Shown: positions 50,560 to 59,627, counted from the first letter of the stretch. The stretch is DNA of 64,000 nucleotides from a bacterium D16-76 (GCA_009917445.1 QZEE01000007.1:62001-126000), one strand, 5' to 3'. Program-made: numbers and translations. Notes: generated by a model not told the origin, from the sequence alone.

Positions 50560-51624
50560 TCAGCCCGTAAAAATCCGCACAATATCGTTAAACGTAATCA
50601 CCGCCATAAGCCCCAAAAGCAGCACAAACCCCGCGGCATGCACATACCCCTCGTACTTCTGTGGAACCGGCCGGCGAGTAATACCCTCCCAAATGAGGAA
50701 AAGGAGACGGCCGCCGTCCAGAGCTGGCAAGGGCAAGAGGTTAACAACGCCTAAATTAACGGTAATCATAATAATCATTTGCAAGATGTTGGCTACCGCC
50801 TGGGAGAAGCTCTGGGAGAGGCCCACTTCTGCCGCCTGAGAAATGGCCTGTACCGTGCCCACCGGGCCCGCAATCTCGTTAAGGCCAAAACGGCCGGAGA
50901 GGATACCCTTCAAGCTTTCCAGCGCCATGCGGGTCATAGAAACCGTATAGGTAAAGGAACGTTTGGCAACGCCCAGGAAGGTGCGTGCCTCGGGTTGGAC
51001 ATAAAAATCCGGCGAGACGACCTTGCGGCCCTCGACCTCCTGGTAAGCCATGGAAAAGGGACCCAAGGCGATGTCCTGGCCATTGCGCTCTACTGTAAAG
51101 GATACAGCGGCGGGGTCTGCCAAGGCCATAGCAAAGGACATGTCGCGGTCGGTATAAACGGCGTAGCCGTCAATAGAAACAATCTTATCACCGGGTTGGG
51201 CCCCGGCTGCTTCTAAGGCGGAATTTTCAGCAAATTTGCTGATCTGGGTAGTGGCGAAAACCTCCTGGGGAATCAGCGTAACGCCCATCAAAACCAGCCC
51301 CAAAACCACGTTGAAGACGCCGCCGGCCACCACTACCAAAATGCGCCTCCACACAGGCTTGCTGCCAAAAGCGGAGGGATCGTCGCTGTCCTCGTCTTCA
51401 CCCTCCATAGCGCAAAAGCCGCCAATGGGCAGCAGGCGCAGGGTGTAAAGGGTCTCCCTCTTCTGAAAGCCCCACAGCTTGGGGCCCATACCGATAGAAA
51501 ACTCGTTTACCCGGATTTTCGCCGCTTTAGCCAGTAGGAAGTGCCCCAGCTCGTGAAAGAAAATCACGAACCCAAAAAGCAATATGCCAATAATAATCAA
51601 CAGTGCTACCATGAGGATCTGCAA
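50560..51624 (-). CDS. rseP: Site-2 intramembrane zinc protease RseP
   Basis: A 354-residue M50B metalloprotease with four membrane spans. The zinc motif HELGH is at residues 24-28, the third ligand is in LPLPALDGGR near 300, and a PDZ domain lies between (about 125-200, GDKIVSIDGYAV). In Firmicutes this enzyme (YluC/RasP) cuts anti-sigma factors, signal peptides and division proteins in the membrane. The start is a TTG at 51624, about ten bases after AAAGGGG, giving the expected N-terminal helix. It follows dxr by 36 bases. Confidence 0.95.
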   Translation of the reverse strand: MQILMVALLIIIGILLFGFVIFFHELGHFLLAKAAKIRVNEFSIGMGPKLWGFQKRETLYTLRLLPIGGFCAMEGEDEDSDDPSAFGSKPVWRRILVVVAGGVFNVVLGLVLMGVTLIPQEVFATTQISKFAENSALEAAGAQPGDKIVSIDGYAVYTDRDMSFAMALADPAAVSFTVERNGQDIALGPFSMAYQEVEGRKVVSPDFYVQPEARTFLGVAKRSFTYTVSMTRMALESLKGILSGRFGLNEIAGPVGTVQAISQAAEVGLSQSFSQAVANILQMIIMITVNLGVVNLLPLPALDGGRLLFLIWEGITRRPVPQKYEGYVHAAGFVLLLGLMAVITFNDIVRIFTG

Positions 51625-51660
51625 AATATCCGCGCCCCTTTGTTATCTTGATTTTAACCC

Positions 51661-52833
51661 CTAAGCCCTTTCCTGCCCAGCCGCCTGCCACACATACCGG
51701 CGGGCCGCCCGGTCGGCCTCCAGTACCTCTTCTACATTGGAAGGCACTTGGTCTGCCTGGGCCTGCGCCGCTGCTTCAACCAACTGTGGGATGTCGGTGA
51801 AGCCAATCTTCCCTTCTAAAAATAACTGTACGGCCGCTTCGTTAGCGCCGTTGGCTGCCGCGGGGACTAGGCCGCCCCGCTTTAACGCTTGGATGCATAC
51901 CGGCAAGCACCGGAAACTCTCTTCATCCGGTTCGAAAAATGTGAGTTTGCCCAAGGCCGCTAAATCCAGAGGAGGGGTCGGGCAAGCCAGGCGCTGCGGG
52001 TAGGTCAAGGCATACTGGATAGGCAAACACATATCTGGCGTGCCCATTTGGGCCATGACCGCGTTATCTACAAACTCTACCATAGAATGCACGATGCTCT
52101 CCCGGTGCACCACCACGCCAATGCGTTCCGGCGGCAGGCCAAAAAGCCACGCTGCCTCAATGACTTCCAGGCCCTTGTTCATCATGGTGGCACAGTCTAT
52201 AGTAATCTTAGCCCCCATGTCCCAGTTAGGATGCCGCAAGGCCTGCTGGGGAGTCACCCCCCGCAGACGCTCTGCGTCCCAGCCAAAAAAGGGCCCGCCT
52301 GAAGCCGTCAGGATAATGCGCTTCACAGCCCTCACCCCCGGGCACCCCTGCATACACTGAAAAATAGCCGAGTGTTCGCTATCCACGGGCAGGATGTCTA
52401 CGCCATTTTGCCGGGCAGCTTCCACTACTAAACTGCCCCCGGCCACCAACGTCTCCTTGTTTGCCAGGGCCAGCTTCTTTTTCGACTGTATGGCCTCCAA
52501 AGTCGGCAGCAAGCCCACCATGCCCACCACCGCGTTCAAAGTAGTATCGGCCGAGCCCCAGGCCGCCGCCTCGCAAAGCCCCTCCATGCCTGCCAACACC
52601 TGGATATCCATATCCCGTGTACGATCCCGCAAATCCTTGGCGGCAGCAGGGTCGAACAGCGCCACAGCCTTGGGCTTAAATTCCCGGGCCTGCCGTTCAA
52701 GACGCCCCACGTTTGAGTGCGCCGCCAGCACTTCCACCGACACGGCCCCAGGCTCATCCCGGCATAGGCCCCGCACTACTTCCAGCGCCTGAGTGCCAAT
52801 AGAGCCCGTGGCCCCCAACAAAGAAAGCTTCAC
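51661..52833 (-). CDS. dxr: 1-deoxy-D-xylulose 5-phosphate reductoisomerase
   Basis: A 390-residue NADPH enzyme that commits carbon to the MEP pathway. The N-terminal GATGSIGTQALEV dinucleotide fold, the metal-binding DSEHSA (near 155), the ASGGPF loop and HPNWDMGAKITID are all conserved. The start is a GTG at 52833, preceded by GGAGGG. It lies between cdsA and rseP as in Bacillus. Confidence 0.97.
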   Translation of the reverse strand: MKLSLLGATGSIGTQALEVVRGLCRDEPGAVSVEVLAAHSNVGRLERQAREFKPKAVALFDPAAAKDLRDRTRDMDIQVLAGMEGLCEAAAWGSADTTLNAVVGMVGLLPTLEAIQSKKKLALANKETLVAGGSLVVEAARQNGVDILPVDSEHSAIFQCMQGCPGVRAVKRIILTASGGPFFGWDAERLRGVTPQQALRHPNWDMGAKITIDCATMMNKGLEVIEAAWLFGLPPERIGVVVHRESIVHSMVEFVDNAVMAQMGTPDMCLPIQYALTYPQRLACPTPPLDLAALGKLTFFEPDEESFRCLPVCIQALKRGGLVPAAANGANEAAVQLFLEGKIGFTDIPQLVEAAAQAQADQVPSNVEEVLEADRAARRYVWQAAGQERA

Positions 52834-52925
52834 CGCCCATCCCTCCTTCTATTGTATGCCCAAAGGGCGTATTTTAGCAGAACGATCCCCCCGCGCTGCG
52901 AGGGGATGCACGTTTTTACAGAATT

Positions 52926-53744
52926 TCACCCCACCAAAGGCAGGAAGCAGGTGAGCAAGTACACAAAAGGTGCGGTAAAGATCACGCTGTCAAAGCGGTC
53001 CAATATCCCGCCGTGGCCGGGGATCACCTGGCCAAAGTCTTTAATATGGCAGCTGCGCTTGATCAGGGAGAAACTCAAATCCCCCAAAATCGACACAAAG
53101 GTGCCAAAGAACCCCGCCAGGAACAGGGTTGCATAATGTACCTCCACCCGGCCCAAATGGTACACCCGACTAAAGATCACCCCGCACAGCAGAGCTGTGC
53201 ATACATTCAGCACCAGGCCGCCAATAGCCCCTTCCACCGTTTTTTTGGGGCTGATTTTGGGGCACAGCTTGTGCTTGCCAAAAAAAGTGCCCGCGAAAAA
53301 GGCCCCCACGTCCGCCGCCCAGGCGGTAAACACCGCAATAAGCACATAGAACATGCCATGGGCCCGGTTCAGCTCTCGCAAAAGCACTAAACTGTGCAGG
53401 GCACAGGGGATGAGCACCACCATGCTGTACTGCACGAAAACATCCTTAAAGCTGACCTCCCCATGGCAGGCCAGCATGGCGCAGCAGATGACGCCCGTGT
53501 ACAGGGCATAGACCAAAAACAGGTATGGCCCGCTGCAAAAAGGCACAGTCGCTGCGGCCGCCAGGGACGGCCAAAAAATAAACCACTTTTTTTCCAGCCC
53601 CAAGGCCTTGCCGATCTCAAATACCGCCGCCGCCCCGATAAACGCCACCGCAATGTTCAGCGCCAACGGGAAGGTCTGGTCGAACAGGATGATGGCCGCG
53701 AAGAACAGGACCAGCACAGCCCCGGAAAGAACACGCTGCTTCAT
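52926..53744 (-). CDS. cdsA: Phosphatidate cytidylyltransferase
   Basis: A 272-residue polytopic membrane enzyme that makes CDP-diacylglycerol for all phospholipids. About eight hydrophobic helices are followed by the C-terminal family signature: SPKKTVEGAIGG, SLIKRSCHIKDFG and PGHGGILDRFDSV, with the metal-binding Asp residues at its end. The ATG at 53744 follows AAAGGGGG. It is 38 bases after uppS and 92 before dxr. Confidence 0.95.
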   Translation of the reverse strand: MKQRVLSGAVLVLFFAAIILFDQTFPLALNIAVAFIGAAAVFEIGKALGLEKKWFIFWPSLAAAATVPFCSGPYLFLVYALYTGVICCAMLACHGEVSFKDVFVQYSMVVLIPCALHSLVLLRELNRAHGMFYVLIAVFTAWAADVGAFFAGTFFGKHKLCPKISPKKTVEGAIGGLVLNVCTALLCGVIFSRVYHLGRVEVHYATLFLAGFFGTFVSILGDLSFSLIKRSCHIKDFGQVIPGHGGILDRFDSVIFTAPFVYLLTCFLPLVG

Positions 53745-53782
53745 ATGCGCACCCCCTTTTTCCTTATGGAATACTGGCCTGC

Positions 53783-54523
53783 CTACACGCCGCCAAAGCG
53801 CCGCTGCCGGGAGGCATAGATCTGCAAAGCCTTATCTAAATCTTGGGTCTTGAAGTCGGGCCATAAAATATCAAAGAACACAAACTCCGCGTAAGCGCAC
53901 TGCCACAGCAGAAAATTGGAAAGCCGCTGTTCCCCGCTGGGCCGAATCAACAGATCCAGATCCGGCTGGCCCGCCGTATACAAGTAGCCTGCCAGGCAGC
54001 TTTCATCCATGTCCTCCGGCTTAGCCCGGCCCGCCTGTACGTCTTCGGCAAACCGGCGCGCCGCCCGGCTTAGTTCCGCCCGGCCGCCGTAGTTCATGGC
54101 CAGGTTCAGCACCATGCCGGTCTTCACAGAGGACTCCTCCTCCACCCGTCCCATCAGCGCCTGCAAATCAGGCGGGAACCCGCCCTTGTCGCCAATGAAC
54201 CTTACCCGGATGTTTTCATCCATAAAGTCCCGCAAGGCTTCCTCCAAATAGTCCTTAAAAAGCGACAGCAAGCCCCCCACCTCTTCGGCGGGGCGGGACC
54301 AATTCTCTGTAGAAAAGGTGTAGACTGTCAAAACCTTTATGCCGATACGCGAGCAGTACTGGGTAATCGTGCGGAAATTCTGGGCCCCGGCCCGATGCCC
54401 GGCGCTGCGGGGCTGATGCCTCTTTTTCGCCCAGCGGCCGTTACCGTCCATAATGATGCCCACATGGGCAGGCAGGACCTGGGGCAAAGGGGCTGGGCCC
54501 CGGTCTTTTTTGTGGAAGAGCAA
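53783..54523 (-). CDS. uppS: Undecaprenyl (isoprenyl) diphosphate synthase
   Basis: A 246-residue cis-prenyltransferase that builds the lipid carrier for peptidoglycan and teichoic acids. The catalytic block MDGNGRWAKKR, the FSTENWSRP motif and the C-terminal RPSGEQRLSNFLLWQ are diagnostic. The start is a TTG at 54523 after AGGAGG. It precedes cdsA and follows frr; its product also serves surface-polymer export, linking this operon to the envelope. Confidence 0.96.
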   Translation of the reverse strand: MLFHKKDRGPAPLPQVLPAHVGIIMDGNGRWAKKRHQPRSAGHRAGAQNFRTITQYCSRIGIKVLTVYTFSTENWSRPAEEVGGLLSLFKDYLEEALRDFMDENIRVRFIGDKGGFPPDLQALMGRVEEESSVKTGMVLNLAMNYGGRAELSRAARRFAEDVQAGRAKPEDMDESCLAGYLYTAGQPDLDLLIRPSGEQRLSNFLLWQCAYAEFVFFDILWPDFKTQDLDKALQIYASRQRRFGGV

Positions 54524-54536
54524 AAGTCACGCCTCC

Positions 54537-54562
54537 TTTGGCGCGGGGCTGCGCCCCCCAGG
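54537..54562 (+). repeat. Short fragment of the hairpin repeat, copy H (frr-uppS gap)
   Basis: GCGGGGCTGCGCCCC followed by CCAGGG is the first stem of the repeat family without the long second stem. It lies in the 43-base gap between frr and uppS. Confidence 0.4.
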
Positions 54563-54566
54563 GATT

Positions 54567-55130
54567 TTAAATTTCCAAAATCTCCTTCTCTTTGGCGGCA
54601 AAGCACGTATCGCAGTTTTTCACGTATTTGTCCGTCAAATCCTGCACTTTCTTCTCCCCCTGCTTCTGGTCGTCCTCAGTGATATCGCCGCTTTTTTTCA
54701 TTTCCTTCAGCTTCTCAATGGCATCCCGGCGGATAGCCCGCACAGCCACCTTAGCTTCCTCGCTCAGCTTGCTGATATCCTTCACCAGTTCCTTCCGGCG
54801 CTCTTCATTGAGAGGAGGGAACACCAGCCGGATAATCTTACCATCGTTCTGGGGGTTCACGCCCAGGTCCGAGGTTTGTATAGCCTTTTCAATGCCCCGC
54901 AGTACAGAAGCGTCCCAGGGCTGGATAGTAAGCACACGGGCTTCGCTTACCGCCACCGCCGCCAACTGGTTGATGGGCGTGGGGGTGTCGTAATAGTTTA
55001 CCATAATTTTATCCAGCACCGCCGGGTTAGCCCGGCCCGCCCGTATGGCAGCATACTCTTCCTCCAGGTGCCCAATGCTCTTTTTCATTTTGCTTTCCGC
55101 TTTTGCGAATACGTCCTTCATCTCTGGCAT
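54567..55130 (-). CDS. frr: Ribosome recycling factor
   Basis: A 187-residue tRNA-shaped protein that, with EF-G, splits the post-termination ribosome. The conserved opening EYAAIRAGRANPAVLDKI, PWDASVLRGIEKAI and LNEERRKELVKDI are visible. The ATG at 55130 follows GGAAGG. It lies after pyrH, separated by a hairpin repeat. Confidence 0.97.
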   Translation of the reverse strand: MPEMKDVFAKAESKMKKSIGHLEEEYAAIRAGRANPAVLDKIMVNYYDTPTPINQLAAVAVSEARVLTIQPWDASVLRGIEKAIQTSDLGVNPQNDGKIIRLVFPPLNEERRKELVKDISKLSEEAKVAVRAIRRDAIEKLKEMKKSGDITEDDQKQGEKKVQDLTDKYVKNCDTCFAAKEKEILEI

Positions 55131-55152
55131 AACCTTCCGTCCTTTCTTTATG

Positions 55153-55250
55153 TTGAGGCTGCCGCCTCAAACTCCGCTTTAAGGGACTTTTTTGAAAAAA
55201 AGTCCCTTAAAAATCCTCAAAAAAACTTTACCTGTTGCCTATGGGGAGCA
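55153..55250 (+). repeat. Dispersed hairpin repeat, copy I (pyrH-frr gap)
   Basis: GAGGCTGCCGCCTC (55154-55167), AAACTCCG, then the long stem TTAAGGGACTTTTTT (55179 to 55210) and the tail AATCCTCAAAAAAACTTT. It is closest in layout to the copy before polC but carries compensating changes in the stems. Confidence 0.7.
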
Positions 55251-55254
55251 GGGT

Positions 55255-55959
55255 TTACTGCACTAGCGTGCCGACACTCTCCCCCGCGGCTGCCCGCACA
55301 ATGTTCTTCGGGTCTTCCATGCTGAACACCAGGAATGGGATGCCCCGGTCTTTGCAGAAGGAAGCCGCTGTCATGTCCATCACGCCCAGGTTGCGGCTGA
55401 GAACATCCATATAAGAGAGCGTGTCGTACTTTTTGGCCTCCGGGTTCTTTTTAGGGTCGCTGTCGTACACACCGTCCACCATGGTAGCCTTTAAGATCAC
55501 ATCTGCTTCAATCTCAGCCCCGCGCAGCGCAGCGCCCGTGTCTGTAGAGAAGAAGGGGTTGCCCGTGCCGCAGCCGAACACCACCACGCGGCCTTTTTCC
55601 AAGTGCCGCACCGCCCGGTTGCGGATATAAGGCTCCGCCACCTCCTGCATGGCAATGGCTGTCTGTACCCGCACGTCCAGGCCCATCTGCTCCAAGCCGT
55701 CGGCCACACCCAGGGCGTTAATCACCGTAGCCAGCATGCCCATATGGTCAGCCCGGGTCCGATCCATGCTGCCGCTGCTGCGGCCCCGCCAGAAATTCCC
55801 CCCGCCGACCACAATGGCTACCTGGGCCCCCATATCCACGATTTTACGAATAGGCTTGCAGATTTCCATTACCGTGTCAAAATCAATGCCATGCCCTACG
55901 CTGCCCGCCAAAGCCTCGCCGCTCAGCTTTAACAGGATACGTTTATATTTCAGTTCCAT
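55255..55959 (-). CDS. pyrH: Uridylate kinase
   Basis: A 234-residue hexameric UMP kinase of the amino-acid-kinase fold. [14 protein letters not shown] starts the protein, GGGNFWRG and the [14 protein letters not shown] helix bind substrate, and [15 protein letters not shown] completes the site. The ATG at 55959 follows AAAGGAG; the upstream in-frame extension lacks support. A promoter (56029-56057) precedes it, so it is the first gene of the eight-gene operon down to polC. tsf and rpsB, usually just before pyrH, are not here. Confidence 0.97.
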   Translation of the reverse strand: MELKYKRILLKLSGEALAGSVGHGIDFDTVMEICKPIRKIVDMGAQVAIVVGGGNFWRGRSSGSMDRTRADHMGMLATVINALGVADGLEQMGLDVRVQTAIAMQEVAEPYIRNRAVRHLEKGRVVVFGCGTGNPFFSTDTGAALRGAEIEADVILKATMVDGVYDSDPKKNPEAKKYDTLSYMDVLSRNLGVMDMTAASFCKDRGIPFLVFSMEDPKNIVRAAAGESVGTLVQ

Positions 55960-56028
55960 GGTCAGACTCCTTTCTGTCCGCCAGACCCCAGGCCCGGGCA
56001 GACCACACACCAGCCTACATGTATCCTA

Positions 56029-56057
56029 ATTGTACATGATAAACCTTATTTTGTAAA
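56029..56057 (-). promoter_or_regulatory. Promoter of the pyrH to polC operon
   Basis: TTTACA (56057-56052) and TACAAT (56034-56029) with 17-base spacing on the minus strand, about 65 bases before the pyrH ATG. Confidence 0.7.
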
Positions 56058-56136
56058 GGAGGAAAACCGCCTTTACTGCACTTTCGCTTCTATCTGTTCG
56101 CGATTTCACTAGAAACATTCGCAAAAATGCCAGAAA

Positions 56137-56949
56137 TTATAGAAAATTTTCCAGAACCCCCATCGCATCAAACAAAACCGAGCCGTCTGCCCGCAAAAAG
56201 CACGGCACCCCAATGCCCTTATCCCGGCGCACCATGTCAAACTCTGGGCGGCTGTCCCTCAGGGCCAAAAATTCCTTCAAATTAGCGGTGCAGCGGGTGA
56301 TATCCTTATAGATAAAACCTGAAAAGCCCTTCTCTTCAAACAAACAAAGGGCTTCAGCACAATCCTTGCAGATTTCCGCCCCATAAAACAGCACTGAGGC
56401 TTCCTTTTTCTCCGCGGCCGGCATCTCATACTCCCGCACCTCGCAGTTGTGCATGGCAAATTGAAAGAACCCTTCGTTTGTCATGGGGTGGAAATAGCTT
56501 TCAACCACCCGGCACACACCCCCATGGCATACTACCAGCACCGTTTCTTCCGGGCAGCGCGCGGCCAGCTCCTCTAAAAAACGGTATACCCGCTTGGCCA
56601 GCATCATATGGGATTCGCCCCCCGGATAGCCGTCAGCAAAGCTGCGTTTGTGGGCAAGGAACTCCTCGTCGAACCGGTCTACGCCCTCGCATACCCCATA
56701 ATCCTGCTCAATAAGCTCCCGGTGCCTCTCCATGGGCACCTCCCGCCCCTCACAGATCAGCTCCGCTGTCTCCCAAGCCCGTATCATGGGCGAGCACACC
56801 ACCCGGTCAAAATGCACCCCCAAAAGCTTTTGCCTTGTCTCCCGGGCCTGCTGGCGGCCCGTCTCATTCAAGGGCAGGTCTGTGCGGCCGCACACCTTGT
56901 TTTCCCGGTTCCACGCTGTTTCCCCGTGGCGCGTGACATACAATTTCAA
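56137..56949 (-). CDS. Histidine phosphatase fused to a glutaredoxin-like domain
   Basis: A 270-residue two-domain protein. Residues 1-180 form a histidine phosphatase (phosphoglycerate mutase-like) domain with the phospho-acceptor in TRHGET (RHG 7-9) and the second His at 142 in VVCHGG. Residues 185-270 resemble a glutaredoxin: LFYGAEICKDC with the CxxC pair at 194-197, and GVPCF with the cis-Pro at about 249. The ATG at 56949 has only a weak AGGAAAG site. The redox domain could regulate or target the phosphatase. It is not clearly in an operon. Confidence 0.88.
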   Translation of the reverse strand: MKLYVTRHGETAWNRENKVCGRTDLPLNETGRQQARETRQKLLGVHFDRVVCSPMIRAWETAELICEGREVPMERHRELIEQDYGVCEGVDRFDEEFLAHKRSFADGYPGGESHMMLAKRVYRFLEELAARCPEETVLVVCHGGVCRVVESYFHPMTNEGFFQFAMHNCEVREYEMPAAEKKEASVLFYGAEICKDCAEALCLFEEKGFSGFIYKDITRCTANLKEFLALRDSRPEFDMVRRDKGIGVPCFLRADGSVLFDAMGVLENFL

Positions 56950-57288
56950 AGCTCTTTCCTCCCTTCCTTGCGCCTAATTTATGCCATTATACCATTTTCC
57001 CTAAAGTTTGGCAACGTCCGCTTTTCACATTCGCCCCCCCAGATTTCACCCCAAGAAAAAAAGCAAGATCGCGCACGTCAAGAATCCGATTTGTTAGTCA
57101 AACGATCCAAAGCTTAAAAATAATGCCATTCGTTTACAAACTTTGGCCGCTTCCCAACTCCGTTTTCCTATGCACTACAGCTATATTCAAAATATTTCTA
57201 AAAAATTTTAAAAATAGGGGTGACTTTTAGGCAGAATGGTGTTATAATGATAGCAACCTAAAAGAAATCGCCAAGAGGTGCAGTATAT
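56950..57288. other. Divergent region between the fusion gene and PPK2
   Basis: A+T-rich, with the PPK2 promoter at 57220-57248 and no small gene seen. The part near 57000-57100 contains runs of C and A but no clear structure. Confidence 0.4.
57220..57248 (+). promoter_or_regulatory. Promoter of the PPK2 gene
   Basis: A good -10 TATAAT (57243-57248) with a weak -35 GTGACT (57220-57225) at 17 bases, about 40 bases before the start codon. Confidence 0.55.
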
Positions 57289-58758
57289 ATGCTTAAAAAT
57301 TGGGTATCCCCAGAGAAGCCCGAAAAAGAGGAGATTAAAGCCCGCCTAAAGGCCGCCCAGGAAAAGCTTGCCCTGCAGCAAATGCAGCTAAAAGACCGCA
57401 AGCTGCCTGTGCTGGTACTTATTGAGGGCTGGGGCGCTGCCGGCAAGGGCAGCGCCATAGGCCGGGTCATCCGCAATATTGACCCCCGCTTTTTCAAGGT
57501 TTTTTCTATGGGGTCCCCCAGTGAGGAAGAACAGCGCTTGCCCTTCCTTTACCGGTATTTTGAGAAAATCCCCGAGGCTGGGAAGTTCACGTTTTTAGAT
57601 TCCGGCTGGATGGATGAGATCATGAAAGACCGCCTGCAGGGCGGCATGGGTGAAGATACCTACGCCCAGCGCGTAGACAGCGTCAAGCGCTTTGAGCGGC
57701 AGTTAACCGATAACGGCTACTTAGTGTTGAAGTTCTTCTTCCACATCGGGAAAAAAGAGCAGGCCAAACGTATCGACGGCCTGCTGGAAGATAAAGACAC
57801 CGCCTGGCGGGTAGGCCGCCGGGATGTATGGCAGAACCGCCACTACGAGGACTGCCAGGAGGCTTTTGACCGTTACCTCACAGACACCAACACCCCCAGC
57901 GCCCCGTGGTACCTGATTGACGCAAAAAATAAAAAATTTGCCGAGTTGCAGGTGATGGAGACCCTATGCATGGGCATTGAAACGGCCCTGCACAACGATA
58001 AACTGGCGGTGCCTCTGCTGCAAAATGCTTTTCCGCTGGTAAAAATGCCCAAGCTGAAAGATGTACCCCTGGACAAAACCACCAACGACGATGAATATAA
58101 AGCTGAACTGGACCGCCTGCAGGGGAAGCTCCGCATGCTGCATAACCGGCTGTACCGCAAGCGCGTACCGGTAGTCATGGTCTACGAAGGCTGGGACGCT
58201 GCCGGCAAAGGCGGCAACATCAAGCGCGTCACCGGCGCCCTGGACCCCCGGGGCTTTGAGGTACACCCTATCGCCAGCCCTGAGCCCAAAGAAAAAGCCC
58301 GCCACTACCTGTGGCGTTTCTGGACCCGCCTGCCCAAAACCGGGCACATCGCCATCTTTGACCGCAGCTGGTACGGCCGCGTTATGGTCGAGCGGCTGGA
58401 AGGCTTCTGCAGTGAAAACGACTGGCAGCGTGCTTTCTACGAAATCAACGAATTTGAGCAGGAACTGCACAACTGGGGTGCGGTCATCCTGAAATTTTGG
58501 GTGCATATCGATTCCGATACCCAGCTTGCCCGTTTCACCGACCGCCAGAATACCCCGGCCAAACAGTGGAAGATCACCGATGAGGACTGGCGCAACCGGG
58601 AAAAGTGGGACGAATACGAAGTAGCCATAGACGAAATGCTCCAAAAGACCAGCACCACCTTTGCCCCCTGGCATATCTTAGAGTCTGTAGACAAAAAATA
58701 TGCCCGCATCAAGGCGCTGCAGATTGTGGTAGACACCCTGGAAAAAGCGCTGGATTAA
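57289..58758 (+). CDS. pap: Polyphosphate:AMP phosphotransferase, double-domain PPK2
   Basis: A 489-residue tandem of two PPK2 kinase domains. The first has EGWGAAGKGS (46-55), the second EGWDAAGKGG from Glu 300, each with a later lid motif (LDSGWMDE and FDRSWYGRVMVERL). Double-domain class II PPK2 enzymes use polyphosphate to convert AMP to ADP; in these the C-terminal domain is usually the active one, and here only the second domain keeps the full Asp-Arg of the FDRSWY motif. The ATG at 57289 is preceded by AAGAGGTG. It has its own promoter and terminator. Confidence 0.92.
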   Translation: MLKNWVSPEKPEKEEIKARLKAAQEKLALQQMQLKDRKLPVLVLIEGWGAAGKGSAIGRVIRNIDPRFFKVFSMGSPSEEEQRLPFLYRYFEKIPEAGKFTFLDSGWMDEIMKDRLQGGMGEDTYAQRVDSVKRFERQLTDNGYLVLKFFFHIGKKEQAKRIDGLLEDKDTAWRVGRRDVWQNRHYEDCQEAFDRYLTDTNTPSAPWYLIDAKNKKFAELQVMETLCMGIETALHNDKLAVPLLQNAFPLVKMPKLKDVPLDKTTNDDEYKAELDRLQGKLRMLHNRLYRKRVPVVMVYEGWDAAGKGGNIKRVTGALDPRGFEVHPIASPEPKEKARHYLWRFWTRLPKTGHIAIFDRSWYGRVMVERLEGFCSENDWQRAFYEINEFEQELHNWGAVILKFWVHIDSDTQLARFTDRQNTPAKQWKITDEDWRNREKWDEYEVAIDEMLQKTSTTFAPWHILESVDKKYARIKALQIVVDTLEKALD

Positions 58759-58795
58759 CAAAGCTTATAAGTCTTCATTTTCTTCTTTCCTTATT

Positions 58796-58831
58796 GCGAA
58801 GGGAGAGGCCCTCAAAAGCCTCTCCCTTCGC
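58796..58831 (+). terminator. Terminator of the PPK2 gene
   Basis: GCGAAGGGAGAGGC at 58796-58809 pairs perfectly with 58818-58831. The U-run is weak but the stem is very stable. Confidence 0.7.
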
Positions 58832-58848
58832 GTGTTATTACCGCTTTA

Positions 58849-58926
58849 GCATAAGCCTCCTGGAAGCACCGGGAGGCTTATGCTCTAAAAATCCCCCATA
58901 AAGATAGCGGGCGGGTTTCCCCGCCC
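58849..58926 (-). terminator. Two hairpins after the SleB-like gene
   Basis: A GGGCGGG/CCCGCCC stem (58910-58926) lies just beyond the stop, and a 12-bp stem GCATAAGCCTCC (58849-58860 with 58872-58883) lies further out. Together they would end the minus-strand transcript. Confidence 0.55.
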
Positions 58927-58940
58927 ACCTCAATCCGTTA

Positions 58941-59627
58941 TCAGGTATAGCAAAAATAGATCGTCGTACCTAAAATGCTGTCATAATAGCTCTTATACAC
59001 CCCGCCGCCGGTAATGATGCCATTCTGTCCCGTCACATTGTCCGGGGTGATGCTGCCGTGTTCCAGCAAGTAGCGGGCGTTGGCAATGGTGCGGGCGTCA
59101 GGCTTAAGGTTTATCATCCCATTCCAGGTGGGCGAATACTGCCCGGGCTGGTAGATCACCTCCCGGATCGTATTGGGGAAATGGGGGCTTTTCACCCGGT
59201 TAAGCACCACACTGCCTACACATTGCTGTACCCAGTCGGGTATCCAGGTACATCCGGCCTCGGCGTTGATAATACGGGCCAGCAAGTCCAAATCCTCTTC
59301 GGTGTATTTGGGCCGGTTATCCGCCTCTATAGCTTTTAAGATTTCCGCCGCTGTTGTGTAGGTGGTAAAATAATAGGTGAGCTTCTGGGGCAGCTGCAGC
59401 GCGCCAATCTTCAAATTCCGCTGCTGCTCATAAATGGCCCCCACCTGCAGGGCATAGGTGCTGCCGTCCTCCAGGGCCCGCAGCATCGCCGCCATGTAGT
59501 CTATGCCCGGGTCATAGCTGTTTACGGTGATGTGGTCCGTAAGCCCCGCCGCCGACGCCTCTGGGCACATAGCCACCGGGCACAGCAGCACCGCTGCCAT
59601 GAGAAGAGAGAAAAAACGTTTCCGCAA
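58941..59627 (-). CDS. SleB-like cell-wall (spore cortex) hydrolase
   Basis: A 228-residue secreted protein with an N-terminal signal peptide (about 1-27, ending SAA). A hydrolase_2 (SleB C-terminal) domain runs from LLARIINAEAG (catalytic Glu at about 123) through GSVVLNRVKSP and PGQYSPTWNG. SleB and CwlJ enzymes cut cortex peptidoglycan during germination. The peptidoglycan-binding N-terminal domain of true SleB is absent, so CwlJ-like or vegetative use is possible. The start is a TTG at 59627, 9 bases after GGAGG. Confidence 0.88.
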   Translation of the reverse strand: MRKRFFSLLMAAVLLCPVAMCPEASAAGLTDHITVNSYDPGIDYMAAMLRALEDGSTYALQVGAIYEQQRNLKIGALQLPQKLTYYFTTYTTAAEILKAIEADNRPKYTEEDLDLLARIINAEAGCTWIPDWVQQCVGSVVLNRVKSPHFPNTIREVIYQPGQYSPTWNGMINLKPDARTIANARYLLEHGSITPDNVTGQNGIITGGGVYKSYYDSILGTTIYFCYT

